A stretch of DNA of 64,000 nt from Typhlomys cinereus (Eukaryota; Chordata; Mammalia; Rodentia; Platacanthomyidae): NCBI GenBank assembly GCA_023101885.1, contig JALPQD010000402.1:1819419-1883418 (forward strand), written 5' to 3'. Both the position numbers and the translations under genes were made by a program. This document shows positions 39,801 through 60,960 of this stretch, in pieces. The notes beneath the pieces were generated by a model that saw only the letters and a program-made list of their open reading frames with translations, did no database searches and had not been told where the DNA came from. Within the stretch, counting starts at the first letter, position 1, and each line of letters starts with the position of its first letter.

Positions 39801-42800
39801 GGGGCTTTGACCAGTTACAGCCACCGAGTGTTCTCCGCATGGGACTTTGGCCTTTGCGGGGATGTGCACGTGCGGCTGCGCCAGCGCAACATCCTGTATG
39901 AATTGCAGGTGCGCTGGGGGAGACGGGGCCACAACTAGATGGGCATCAGTTATGACCAGTTGAATATGGATCAGAGCCTTGCTCAGCGACGGAGAGAGAC
40001 AGAGTTAAGAGCTAGGCAGGCCAGAGGTGGAGGAAAAAGTGAGCTAAGGCATGGGATTTAAAGGCACTGATCCAATTTGAGATGGGGGTGTGATAGGAGA
40101 GCAGGATTTGAAAAGATTTGAAATTTCAGGCTTGAAATGCAGGGGAGTGGAGTCTAGGTTGATGGGATGAGCGGGAAGAGTGGGGCTTAGGCGTAGGGTG
40201 GGACTGCAGAGGGGCAGGACCTGGAGTTCTGAGGTAGGCCAAGGGAGTGTGTAGTTTGGGTTCAGGGCAGGGATGTGAAAGAGCTGGGTTTATCTATCCT
40301 GTGTTGGGGGAAGCCTGAGATTATACGATGGGGCTTGGACATGGCTCAGACTTAGAAAGACAGGGATTCGTGATTCTGGGTTACGTCCAGGAGAGATGGG
40401 GCTTCTGTGCAGAGCGTGGTTTCAGAGGGGCAACACCCACAGAACTAAATTGTCCTCAGGGTAGCCCTAGGGGACGTGGCGCAAAGATTATGGCTCAAAA
40501 ATTATGCATCTTGCTCATAGAAGAGGGCTGCGGTTATTCAATTTGAAGGGCGGGGCGCCTCTCTTGACTTCAGGTGGAGCTGGAGGAGGCAGTGGTCAGG
40601 CAGCGAGTCGCCGAGCAGACGCTGGGCCAGAGGGTCAGAGTGTGGTCCGTGCGGGTGCTGATCCACCTGCTGGTCCTCGCGCTCCTGGGGGCGGCCTTCT
40701 ACAGCATCTACTGGGCCACCGGGTACACCGTGCAGCTACAGGTGTGGAGGACTCTGAGCTCCCCAGTACTCAAGATTTCCCAGGGCACAGGACCACGGGA
40801 GGGAAGGAAGAACCCCTTAGAAAGGGGAGGTGTTGGACCCGGGGAGTTTGGGATCCTGAGGGAGGATTTTGAGCTGATTCTTTGCTTGGCCCACCTCCTC
40901 TCCCCAACCAGGAGATGCTTGTTGTTCAGCAGACGCCTCTGCTCAAGTTGGTAGTGGATTATCTTCCGTCCATCTTCATCTCCATGGTCAACTTCGTGCT
41001 GCCTCTAGTGTTCAAACTCATTGCCCCACTGGAGGGCTACACTCGCAGCCACCAGATCGTACTCATCCTGCTCCGGTTGTGACTTCGTGAGATAGGCTGG
41101 GGAGAGGTTTTGGAGAGTACTGGAAGGAAAGGGCATGGGAAGGAAGTTCAAGGGTCGTGAGCTCTGCAGAGATAAGTCTGCTTACCCAACTAGAGGGGGA
41201 CACGGTTATGACCCATGATGGGTACTGCTTTAGTGGGAATCCTGCCTTTTGTCTTTCCCACTAACAGGACCGTGTTTTTGCGTCTTGCTTCTCTGATGTT
41301 CTTGCTCATCTCTCTCTGGAATCAAATCACTTGTGGAGGAAATGCCCAGGCTGAAGGATGCAAAGCCTGTGGATACAATTATAAAGAACTTCCGGTGAGA
41401 ACGCTGTGGGTACACGTGTGTCTATGTGTGGGGGGGGTCTGGAAGGAGCATGATATGGGGGAGGGGGTTGTCTTTAGTAGAAGAAATAATTGTAAACACT
41501 GAACACCCCCCCATCCCAAGAATGTAAGGAAGAGCAGGGACTTCTAACCCTGTTGGAGATATGAAAGAAACTTCTCATGCTTGGGCCTCCAGGTTACCTG
41601 GGTCTGACGGTCTTGCCTGCTACACACTCATTTCTTCCTTCTTTAGTGCTGGGAGACTCGGATGGGCCAGGAGATGTACAAACTCCTAATTTTTGACCTG
41701 CTGACGGGCCTGGCTGTCACGCTGTTGATCCAGTTTCCTCGAAAGTGAGTCCTCTCCCTCTTTGTAGCTCTGTCCCCACCAGGCAGGCTCTGCCCTGCAG
41801 GAATAGTTCTCCGTTTATGTACCACCCATTTATTCTTTTTAATCGGGTTTACCACTGAGCTTTGTTAATAGTGTGGATGTATTGATTAGTGTGTGGATTG
41901 TGTGTGTGTGTGTGCACGCATGCGCGCGCATGTGCACGTATGTGTCAGAGGGCACTGTGAGCCCCTGTGGAGGACCAAGGGTGACTTCGGGAATCATTCT
42001 GGATTGCCTCTACCTCCTTGCTTCGCTCTGGGATTTTTCAGGCTCCTCCTACCAGGGCTGGAAGTAGAGGCCACCACTGCTGTTATGCCTGACATTTTTA
42101 TGTGGGACCTGGGATCTGAACTCAGGATCTTCTGCTTGAGAGACAGTCTTAATCCCTGAGCCATCTCTCCAGCCTCTCCCCCCCCCCTTTTTTTTTGAGA
42201 TTGTTTCTAACTATAGTCCAGGCTAGACTTCACCTCTGTCAGCCTTAGTCTCCTGAGTGCTGTGATTATGGGAGGAGCCACCAGTGCCACCTCATCTGTT
42301 TTCTTCTATTCCGACTTCCCTTGTAAAGTACCACTGTGTTACTTGGTAACTGCCCTCTGACCTGGTCTCTGTTACTCTGGTCAGCTAGAAGTCCTGCCCG
42401 TAAATATAACCAGCTTCCAACATGACTTTGGAAGCCCAGTCCCTCACATTTCTTTTCTTGGAACTATGGGAGGGAACCATGGGGGGCGAGGAAACTCAAA
42501 AAGTGCACCTCTGACTGATTGGTCCTACATCTCAGGATACTCTGTGGCTTGTGTCCTGGGGCGCTGGGGCGTCTGGCCGGGACCCTGGAGTTCCAGGTTC
42601 CCGACGAGGTTCTGGGACTCATCTACGCGCAGACTGTGGTCTGGGTGGGGAGCTTTTTCTGCCCGTTACTACCCCTGATCAACACGGCCAAGTTCATACT
42701 GCTTTTCTATCTGAAGAAGGTGAGAACCATCCTGAATTCTTGAGCTGGCAGGTGCTGGGACCTGGACTATTGGACTAGGGAAGGAGGAAGATGCTGGGGG

Positions 42801-43893
42801 TGATGGGTTACCTCACACTGCTGAGCCCCAAAAGAAGAGAACTCTGGAAGGCAGAATCCTGGGTCCAAAGAAGGAGGAATCCAAGACATTCTAACTTCTA
42901 GATCTGAGCGATGCAGACTCAGATACTTGGTCATCCCCCAAAGGGGGTGGGGTCATCTAGATGGGTAAAGAGAAGCATGAACCGAGGTTTTCACATCATT
43001 TTTTCTTTGTCCTCCCTCCTTTCACAGGTAACTCTCTTCTCCACCTGTTCACCGGCTTCCCGCACCTTCCGGGCTTCCACCGCTAATTTCTTTTTCCCCA
43101 TGGTGCTGCTCCTGGGCCTGGCGATCTCCGCCGTGCCTGTGCTTTATAGCATCTTCCTGTAAGTCCAAGAGGCTTTTCTGTCTCTCTCCACCTTCCATCC
43201 ACGTTCTCACTCTGGCTCTGCTTGATCCCAGCCTGTCACTGCCTGCAGGATCCCACCTTCTAAGCTGTGTGGCCCGTTCCGGGGGAAGTCATCGATTTGG
43301 GCCCAGATACCGGAGTCCATTGAGAACCTCCCTCAGACCACCCAGAACTTTCTTTATTTTCTGGGGACCCAGGCTTTTGCTGTGCCCCTTCTGCTGATCT
43401 CCAGGTGAGGAGGGCTGGATTTCTGAGTCGGAAATTTGAATGCGTGTGATACAGGGACCTTCATCTGTGTCCAAGAGGAGTTTAGGGAGCAGGGCCCCCT
43501 GAGTCTGAGGGAGGAGGGCTGGAATCTGAACCCTTGAGTCTGGGAGGAGGGGCTATAAAACTAAAATTCCATGTCTGAAGGAGGTCCTGTCCTGGTTTCT
43601 AAAGAGCCACGAGCCGTATAACCTAACTCTTTCTGGAGTGACCTCCATCCCTGCTCTTTCTAGCATCCTTATGGCTTATACAGTGGTCCTGGCTAACTCT
43701 TATGGACGCCTCATCTCTGAGCTCAAACGCCAGATAGAGACGGTGAGCCAAGCCTATCCAAGGAAGGGGCTCCTTGGGGTGTGGGGAGGGAGTGTCCCTC
43801 ACTCCCGCCTTTGTTTCTCCCCAGGAAGCGCAGAATAAAGTCTTCCTGGCACAGCGCGCCGTGGCGCTGAGTTCCGCGACAGAGGCTTTCTGA
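35674..43893 (+). CDS. TMC4: Transmembrane channel-like protein 4
   Basis: TMC-family multi-pass membrane protein; human and mouse TMC4 has been reported as a voltage-dependent chloride channel linked to salty taste. Coding exons: 35674-35749, 36357-36564, 37871-38016, 38130-38362, 38521-38642, 39761-39908, 40574-40741, 40912-41075, 41268-41394, 41647-41744, 42536-42719, 43028-43158, 43249-43404, 43664-43742, 43825-43893; total 2109 nt, about 702 residues, near the family length. Start [12 protein letters not shown]; the TMC signature [13 protein letters not shown] is encoded at the start of exon 10. Around ten hydrophobic segments are visible (e.g. [31 protein letters not shown]). Phases match throughout, but the donor of exon 8 is weak (CCG|GTTGTG). 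MBOAT7 ends just upstream; LENG1 follows after about 0.5 kb. Confidence 0.95.
36800..36986 (-). repeat. Short tRNA-headed SINE with (GT)n
   Basis: (GT)n about 36809-36842, then a shortened body and AATCATCTCTCCAACCC. TMC4 intron 2, which also carries diverged 7SL/L1-like remnants to about 37700. Confidence 0.75.
38866..39250 (+). repeat. tRNA-headed SINE, longer subfamily
   Basis: Head GAGGCTGGGAAGATGGCTCA, GTTAAAGCACTTGC, body AACAAGCTGGCTGGTCAGAC, ending in CACATG/CACATA-rich sequence. TMC4 intron 5. A GA-rich simple tract follows at 39366-39412. Confidence 0.8.
41885..42174 (-). repeat. tRNA-headed SINE with alternating purine-pyrimidine tract
   Basis: GTGTGTGTGCACGCATGCGC tract at about 41900-41945, GAGGACCAAGGGTGACTTCG body, ending GCCATCTCTCCAGCC. 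TMC4 intron 10. Confidence 0.85.
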
Positions 43894-44017
43894 TCGTCCT
43901 GCCTGGAGATGGCATCCCACTGCTGTCGTGTGTAAAAGAGACGACCCTTTTCCGTCCCAAGAGTTCCCGGGCCTCCTCGGTCACGCCCGACCCTTGATGA
44001 CCCTCGTAATCTTATCA

Positions 44018-44023
44018 AATAAA
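44018..44023 (+). terminator. TMC4: TMC4 poly(A) signal
   Basis: AATAAA 125 nt after the TMC4 stop codon at 43891-43893. Confidence 0.85.
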
Positions 44024-44307
44024 TTCTGTACAATGGCTGCTAAGCGTTAAGAAACCCGCAGCACCCTGCAGCCGGGGACTGGGCTTCGGGAGGGGGTCTA
44101 GTCAATCTATAGTGTTGATGTGTCTGCGGACATTGTAGACGTGTATTCCAGCTAATCAACATCCTTTAGCAACAGGGGCGAGGCCGCATAGAACCCGGAA
44201 AAGAGCAGTCGCTAGGCGACAAGACGCTCCGAACGCCCAGAATTGGCTGCGATGGTGCCAGTCAGTCAGTAGTCAATCGCAGCAGACGGGAGGAGGGACG
44301 TGTTGAC

Positions 44308-44497
44308 GAGCTCAGAACCAATCCGCGGATGATTCATAGGCGCAGGGGCGGGGCCAGTCCTTCGCCAATCGGAAGTACTACGACGTGACCCGACAGTCGG
44401 CGGAGCTCAGAACCAATCCGCGGATGATTCATAGGCGCCGGGGCGGGGCCAGTCTTTCGCCAATCGGAAGTACTATGACGTGACCTGACAGTCGGCG
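44308..44497 (+). promoter_or_regulatory. LENG1: LENG1 promoter built from a 95-bp tandem duplication
   Basis: Two adjacent copies (44308-44402 and 44403-44497) differ at about four positions. Each has GAACCAATCCG and CGCCAATCGG CCAAT boxes, a GGGGCGGGGCC Sp1-type box, CGGAAGT (ETS) and ACGTGAC. The second copy ends 15 bp before the LENG1 ATG, so the start site probably lies in or just after it. Confidence 0.85.
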
Positions 44498-44512
44498 GAC
44501 GGCAGCGGCGCC

Positions 44513-47175
44513 ATGAATATCTTGCCCAAGAAGAGCTGGCACGTCCGGAACAAGGACAATGTTGCTCGCGTGCGGCGCGATGAGGCCCAGGCTCGGGAGG
44601 AGGAGAAGGAGCGAGAGCGCAGAGTGCTGCTCGCGCAGCAAGAGGTCAGTCCAGGCGCCGGGCGCGCGCTCGCCGCCAGTCGTAACTTGGGAACCGGAAG
44701 CGGGCTCTGCGCAGGCGCGAATTTATACCAAACAGCCCGAGTCGGGACTACTCACGGACGTATTTGTGCCACAGTAGGAGCTCGAAAATCGTGTGTGAAA
44801 ATGTTCGAATTGTGGTCATTGAGTTCCTGTGTGCTCCAGTCGTGCAGAGCGCCCGACCTGAGGGACGCGGTCGCCTTGCACCAATGTTTTGGCTTCAAAA
44901 GGTGCAGGACACCGCACGTCGCTCCCAGCACGCGCACGCACACACACATCCCCTGAATCGTGCCTCTCAATTTGTTTGGTTCACCCTTTTAGTCCTGAAT
45001 CTAAGCTGATAAATGGCGGCCGTGGAGTAGCTGTGCCTTTAGAATTCACGTTTATCCATGCAAATGGCTACCACATGTAGTGGGCCTGTTGACTACTAGC
45101 CAGTGATCCCAGCTACTTGCGTGTGAGGAGCAAGAGGATCATGAATCTGGGGCTTTGGCAAGAGCCACCCCTGGCATTCAGATCATCTGGAAACAAGATT
45201 TGGATGTCTTTATCAGCTGCTGTTTGTGTGTATTGGGGGTTGAACTGAGGACCACACACTACATGGGACAAGTGTGCCAGAGTCCCGTGTCGTTTACTAC
45301 GTCATTGGGAACCAATCACCCACTCCTTCCCCTTCTCCGTAATTTACGGCTTTCTATTTGAGAGCACCACTGTCCACCCCACACTGGAGCTGACGGGTAT
45401 GACCGGTGGTTTTCTTATAGGCCCAGGATGAGGGCTGTGCTTCTGACTTGCAGTCCCTTGAATCGCTCTGGGTTTACTAAGGCCTGCCTATAACTGTCTC
45501 TATAGGCCCGCACAGAATTCCTACGGAAGAAAGCCAGGCATCAGAACTCACTTCCTGAGCTTGAAGCAACAGAGACTGGAGCTCTAGGTTCCGGCCCGGT
45601 GGACCTGTTCAGGGAGTTGCTTGAAGAAGGGAAAGGGGTGACCAGGGGCAATAAGGAGTACGAGGAAGAGAAGCGACAGGAGAAGGTAAGCTGCCTCATG
45701 CCTGAGGAATCCTGAGAACTCTTGAAGTGGGCACCCTGTGATGTTCTGTAGGTCTGTGGGAAGTGTGAAGTTGTTTTATTTTGATATGGGTTCTCAGTTA
45801 CACATCTCGTGTTGGCCTAATTCCCAATCCTCCTGCCTCAGGCCCCTGAGTGTCCCACCAGATTGCTTTTCAAAACTTGATGTGGTTGTCCCCTGCACAT
45901 TCAATCAGATGCTTTGTTTGCTCCCCCTGGGTCTGCCTTTGAGCTCTGAAGCAGTGGCACAATGTCTCAGCTTCTGATCATTGCTCTGCACCTGTCACTC
46001 TTCTCCCCAGGACAGAGGATGGCTGGCTGCTGTGCCCCAGCGCCCTGCATAGTTGCATCATGATTGGCCCATGATTTATTCTGGTGTGCCTGTCTGTCTC
46101 CCCTAGACAGAAGCAGCTCTAGGGCTCCCTGAAGGATACAGACTATCTCACCTCTTGTTTTCTGGTTCTTGCAGGAGAAGCAAGAGAAAGCACTGGGTAT
46201 TTTGACATACCTGGGGCAGAGTGCAGCAGAGGCCCAGACACAGCCTCCTTGGTACCAGCTCCCTCCGGGGCGAGGGGGCCCCCTGCCTGGCCCAAGCCCA
46301 GAAGAGAAGATTAAGAACCGCCTAGACCCTCTGCGGGAGATGCAGAAGTATCTAGGAAAGAGAAAGCACAGCGGCGAAGGCCATCCTGCCAGAAAGAAAG
46401 AGGCGTCTGAAAAACGACCAAAGGAGTAAGCATAAAAACCCAACTAGGGCCCCAGCCCTGACAATAGACCGGAACAGAATTCCAGCAGAGCAGGCAAGGT
46501 GAAGTGGTTCTGAACACATGGATCAGAGAATGACACCGAGAGAACTCCCAGAAATTCTATGGAACTTGTTCTCTGGACTGAGATACTAGTGTTCTTTCTG
46601 ATGGCTTATAGTATGATCTTCGTTTCCTTTCTAATTTCCTGGGCATTCTGATGGATACACCCCACTAGAGAGTCTTTTAAGGGCTTCAGTTTTTAAGACT
46701 AGTAAGGGGTCCTTAAGAACCACCGTAGTTAGAGAACAAAGCAGGTTTATGTGCCTGGAGTATAGAAAGTGGACAATGCCCACCTTTTTTTTCTCCCCCA
46801 GAAGGGGGCTGGCTTCCCCACTCCACTTAGTTTGCTTTCTCTGTCTGATCTTAGACCAGTAGAATAAGCCCTAGAGACCTAGGTCCAAAAGACTGACTCA
46901 CTGTCACGCTACTAGATAGTTGCCCTCAGCTGCTGTTGACTTTGTCTCCTCTCTGCAGGTCCCCTTCCCTGGATCAGCTTCGGGCAGAACGACTCCGGCG
47001 GGAAACAGCTGAGAGGGCTCGGGCAGAGGCCCTGCTGGCCAAGGTACAAGGCCGGGCACCCAAGGAGAGTCAGACAGAAGAAGAGACAGATGAAAGACGG
47101 CGGCGATACAACTCCCAGTTCAACCCTCAGCTGGCCAGGCGCCCCCGCCAGCAGGACCCCACTCTTGCTCACTGA
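44513..47175 (+). CDS. LENG1: Leukocyte receptor cluster member 1 (CIR_N-domain protein)
   Basis: Function is poorly known; the family carries a CIR_N domain found in nuclear and splicing-linked proteins. Coding exons: 44513-44644 ([20 protein letters not shown]..., the CIR_N motif with WHVRNKDN and RRDEAQ), 45506-45685 ([13 protein letters not shown]...), 46175-46425 ([17 protein letters not shown]...), 46959-47175 ([15 protein letters not shown]...DPTLAH, TGA). They sum to 780 nt, 259 residues, close to the family size, with GT/AG junctions and matched phases. Composition is strongly charged (Arg, Glu, Lys) with predicted coiled coil in the first and last exons; there is no signal peptide or membrane segment. 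The start is the first ATG in GCGCCATGAAT. Neighbours: TMC4 upstream on the same strand, CNOT3 converging. Confidence 0.95.
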
Positions 47176-47216
47176 CTCTTGGGAGGTATAGGAGAGGCTG
47201 TTGCCACCAGCCGTCA

Positions 47217-47238
47217 TATAAAACTATTTATTCATAAA
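47217..47238. terminator. Interleaved poly(A) signals of LENG1 (+) and CNOT3 (-)
   Basis: The minus-strand AATAAA (TTTATT at 47227-47232) serves CNOT3. On the plus strand the variant hexamers TATAAA (47217-47222) and CATAAA (47233-47238) are the only nearby candidates for LENG1, 42-58 nt after its stop. Confidence 0.7.
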
Positions 47239-47473
47239 TATTTTCCAAAATGAAAATAGGTTTACCAAAAAATGTCCCTCACTGGGGAGGGGAGGGGGCA
47301 GCCCTCGCCCCCAGGGTGGGACAGGGAGAAAGAGAAAACCTCCCTGCCCCTTCCTTGCTTCCTGGGGAGAGGGGCCCCATGGCGTGGGGCTACCCCCATT
47401 CTTCCAGGGCAGGGCCCTCACCTGGGCAGGGGATCAGCATGCGGGGGGACAGGGAGGGTTGGAGGGGCTGGTG

Positions 47474-56420
<8,947 letters not shown>

Positions 56421-56430
56421 CTTCCCTGCT

Positions 56431-59400
56431 CTATAGACGCACTCTCTTCATACTCTCTTGGAGCCGGACGCTGCTAGGAAACAATGGGAAGGAAATCAAC
56501 ATCGAATTCCCTCAGCCTGTACAAACACAGGGACATACAAATGGGAGGGAATTAAGAGTATTTAGACCAGTAAGGGGAAGAAGCATTCACCAACCCCTTT
56601 TCCCCCTGCCTGGGGCTAGAATCCAGGTCTCTGCTCACACACACAAGCACTCTCCTGCTGATACATCCCCAGTTGCATTTACTGTCTCACAAAAGAGAGA
56701 GGCTTAATTCACCTCCCACTCCCTCAACTGCTCAGCACATTCTGGCTGACAGGACTCCTGGAAGTTGCTGAAACAGAATGATATAGCCTATATTGTGGGC
56801 CTCTGTCCCAGGAGATAGAATACACCTTAAGTACAGAGTATGGGTACTTCAGATGCCACTTCAAGTCACTCAGCACACAGGTAGATTGCTGGGACAGAGG
56901 TTTTAGCAAAGAAAATGATTAAGCATCAGAAAGCTGGTACTTCCTAAAAAGGATTGGATACTGTGTACAGGTATAAGCAGCCCGGATGGTAGGACAGGAG
57001 ATACTCCCACCTGTGAAGAGCTCAGCCTGTTTCCTGTGGACAGAGAAAGATGTTAAAGAAAGGCTTCAAATCTCCAAGAAATGTACTCCATAGCAGAACT
57101 CATTAGACAAAAATGAACACTCCTAACCCCAAGAGCCTGACACACAAGAGACTACAGAAATTTGGGAGCATAAGGCAGTACTCAGAAAGGGTTGAGAGAA
57201 GATAGAAATCTCACAAAGATAAGAGTGTGAAGTGGCACCTTAACTGAGAGGGAGCCCTTCTGTACACATGGAGGACTTTTGTATCAAATAGACTAGTAAC
57301 TTAAGACTCAGAAACCTGAAATGGCAGAGCAAGCACCCAAAATGTATAGAAGGCATCTTTACCTTAAAGGAAATTTCAAGTAATTCAGAGAGGTCTGAGG
57401 ACAAAGGTGTGTGCATGTGGTCCACTGTTTTTGGAGGTTGGGAAGGCTGTTGGCTGTACAAAGTCACACTACAGGACCTGACTAGGAAACTAAGGGAGAC
57501 TTGGGGAGGGAGGATCTGAGCTGCTAGCAGAGGTTGTCCTCTTGGGAGGATTATACTAAAAAGTGAGGTCCTTTGATGACACAGGGCAAGGATGTCCCGA
57601 AGCAGCCCTAAACCATGAAAGTAGAAACAACCACATTGCCAGGACCAAGAGTCCCAACCTGGAGGGCAGACACGTCAAGGTTCTCACTAACCAGGAAGGA
57701 AACATACAGAGAACAGCCCTGTCCATAAACTGAAATGTGGGAAAGGTCCCATGGTGCATCATTGGCATCCTAGCACTTGAATGTGGCCAGTGACTGAGGA
57801 ATGGTATTTTTTCTTTTTTTTCAAGACAGGATTTTAGCATGTAGCTCAAAGCAGCCATTATCAAGGTCCTCACTAACCAGGAAGGGAATATTCAGAGAAC
57901 AGGTCTGTCTAACAGAGTGCAATGTGGGAAACGTCCCATGATACACTCTGGGGTATTTCTCCCACTTGCACTGCTCAGGACACTATCAGAGGCAAGCTTT
58001 TAGAACAAGAACAAAGAATAGGGCTGCTATCTTCACAACAGGAGATCAACTCTGTAGGGTTTCATTTTGGGTGAAGATAGGAAGGGTTGGCACCTCAACA
58101 CTTAACTCTCCTTGGTAAAGGGCCCATCAAAAGAAACAGTAGTACCTCCATCTGGATCAGCTGACTTGGCACACCTGGGATCTTTAGGAAGGTAAAGCAA
58201 CCAACCACAAGACCTATGAAAAAGTAGCCCAGAAAAGACTCAAACTGGGGTCTCCCTATTTAGGGAGCTTGCCTGGACAACAGCAGGTGTTCAGGGATTT
58301 TTACTAAGAGGGATCTGTACTCCAACACCTGTCAACACTGAAAAGCCCACACTTGGGAAAGTGTGCAAATCAAGTAAGAGCTTACTCAGACGTATGCCAG
58401 GAGCCTCAGGGAGGCAAGACACTCCAGGCCTTAAGAAGGTGATACCCTACCTTGCCCACAGTGAGAGGCCAGGACTGTATTGCAGGGGTGAGTCCCCAGT
58501 GAGGGACTGTACTGGGGCTACAAAGCCAGAGTCCTAAAGACGCCAGAAGCAAGCTGCCCAAGAATCGCAGGTTTCAAGAGCAATACTTCAGATATCAGAA
58601 CCTAACTGCGAAAAGGCCACTGCTCTACAGAGAAGCTCAGGTGCCACAGGCAGTCTGGAGCCACAGCCAGAGTGGAGGCAACACCTTCTAAAAGCAAAGC
58701 TGTCCATCAAGACTCCCTACAACCCCTGTAAGAGAGAGAGAGCAAGCAGACGGATGCTGGAGCCTCAAAGTTAAGACTCCGCCACAGAAGGACCTGTCTG
58801 TCAGTGATCTGCCAAGGCCCTCCCCAAGAGGTCACTGCCACAGGCCCTTCAGGGGTAGATAGCTACCATCACACAAAATACACACTTGGATGGTAAGGGG
58901 TCTCAGCACAGAGAAATCTGGGACCTCTGGCCCAGGAGGAGGTTCAATCAGGAGGTGTCTATGTCCAGGGATGTGGCACATCAAGTAAGAAGCTCAAAAC
59001 GGCATACCCATTTCTTGAGTGGCACACATTCACACCTGAAGGCTGGGAGTCTCATCTAGGAGCACTTACACTAGTCAAGAAGCTGTAGCAAGAGCACTGG
59101 AGGTGGAGCCTTGACGTACTGGACGTATCCAGAGGCTTTGAATAAGGCCTCATTAAGTCCTAGACAGAGGTTAAGTCATTGTCCCTGGAGAGGTCTACAC
59201 CAAAGGGAGAGGGGGGGACAAGGAACTCCCACTCTGAAAGTCACATCACGAGGATCTTTAGTCTCAGGCAAGAGGAACACAGCAGGGTCTCTATCCTTCA
59301 AGTTTTAGGCACCCCAAACTCCCATAAAGAACCTTCACTTTAGTCCCAAAGAGAAACTATGAAGGTAGGAAGCATTTGGTGAGGGAACACAGGGGGTGTG

Positions 59401-60960
59401 GGCACTTGGATGCAGGAGAGGGGCCAATGCCACTATCAAGGATTCTCACCCCTCACAGATAGCACAGCACACTGCACCATAAGAATGGCCCACAAAGACC
59501 AGGAACCTCGGACATCACTACAGGGTATCAGGGGTGAAGTAGGACAGTTCTTGACTCCCCCAACACTTCTCACCCAATGCGTTTCACATCACATATCCTT
59601 GAGAGGGTAGAGAATGAGGGTGCACCCCCTAGGACTCCACAGCCAAAGAGAAGCAAAGACAGAGGAAAACTCTCAACAAAGCTCAGGGGGGACCCTAGAG
59701 CAGTATACCGAGAGACACTCAACAACAACCAAAAACATGGTCATTTCCAGGATGACCCACACCCAGACCATGAGGAGCTCAACAGCCCCCACCACACCAA
59801 CCCCCTGGGGACGTGGCACCCAGAGGAAGCCCACACCCACAGAGAAAGACTGACATCTCCAAAAGTCACAGGCAGATAGTCCAACCGCAAAAGGCAGCTC
59901 GGAGCTGAGGCAAGAAAGTGGGCAACATTCAACAAGAGTGGACAGTCCTCAATTCCGAGGCGGGAAAGGAAAAGGGGGAGAAAAAAAAAAGCCAAAACCA
60001 AGCAGGCATGCGGACTCCCAGGGAGAACTTCACAACTGCACAGGGACAAGGTGTGTGGAAACTTTGGTTTAGGTTCCAACTCACAACACAGCTGCCACCC
60101 TCGGATCTTGGAGGAGTATCCGCCAGCTACATCTCCAGAGAGGGACCCCGATAGGGAGGCCAACAAGGGGGGCTTGGTCTGCAGAGATTAGGACCTCCCA
60201 GATGGGGAAGGCCACGGCGCTGCAAGGCGGTGCAAGAGGAAGCACCCCCTGAACTGAGGGAGCAAGGAGGGCTTTCCTACCAAGTACACATACACAGAGA
60301 GGAGGCACCGGGCCCCGAGATCAGGGGGGGCGTCCTCCGGGCCACGCGTGGAAGGGGGCGGGCACCTCGCACCCAGGGCCGCCGCAGTGACACGCGGGAA
60401 GAGCGGATAGGGAGGATGAGCGAAGAGCAGCAGCAGACGGAAAAGGAGGAGAGGAAGAGGAGGAAGAGGAGCAGAGGGAGGAGCGGGAAGGGGGCGAGAA
60501 GGGGGAGAAAAATGAGGCGCAGGGGGAAGCGGAGGAGCAGCCGCAGCCCCGGGGGCAGCGGGAGGAGGCGGGTGAGGAGGAGCAGCGGGAGGAGGGTCCC
60601 CGCCGGAGCGCGCCCGGCGGCCGGTGGCCCAGCGGGAGGAGAAGGGGGAAAGGGGTTCGGCCCAGTCGAGCCCGACGCTCTCACCACAGGTGCTGGCGCC
60701 GCCGCTGAGGAGCGTATCGCAACCGGCAGTGGGGTGAAGCGGGGAAGGCGAGCGGCCCCCGCCGCCCTTTTTTTTTTTTTTTTTCTTTTTTTTTTTTTCT
60801 TTCCTCGCGCCCCGAGTCCGGGCGCTATCGCGATAAGCGAGAAAGCGGAAGTGGGGTGTGGGGGAGGACGTGGACCCCGGGGTGATTCTGACGACCGCCG
60901 GGGGTCGGGGCTCAAGGGAAGGCCGCGGCGTCTGCCGAGGGCTCCGCGGAAGCTGACCGG
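56431..60960 (-). other. CNOT3: CNOT3 intron 1
   Basis: An acceptor CTATAG ends 10 nt before the CNOT3 ATG, so the 5' UTR continues in an upstream exon near the CpG island at about 60.9-61.0 kb. The roughly 4.5-kb intron has few recognisable SINEs. It carries a duplicated segment at 57675-57762 and 57861-57946, and from about 58000 to 60150 CAGG/CCAGG-rich sequence with no convincing coding signal. Confidence 0.6.
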
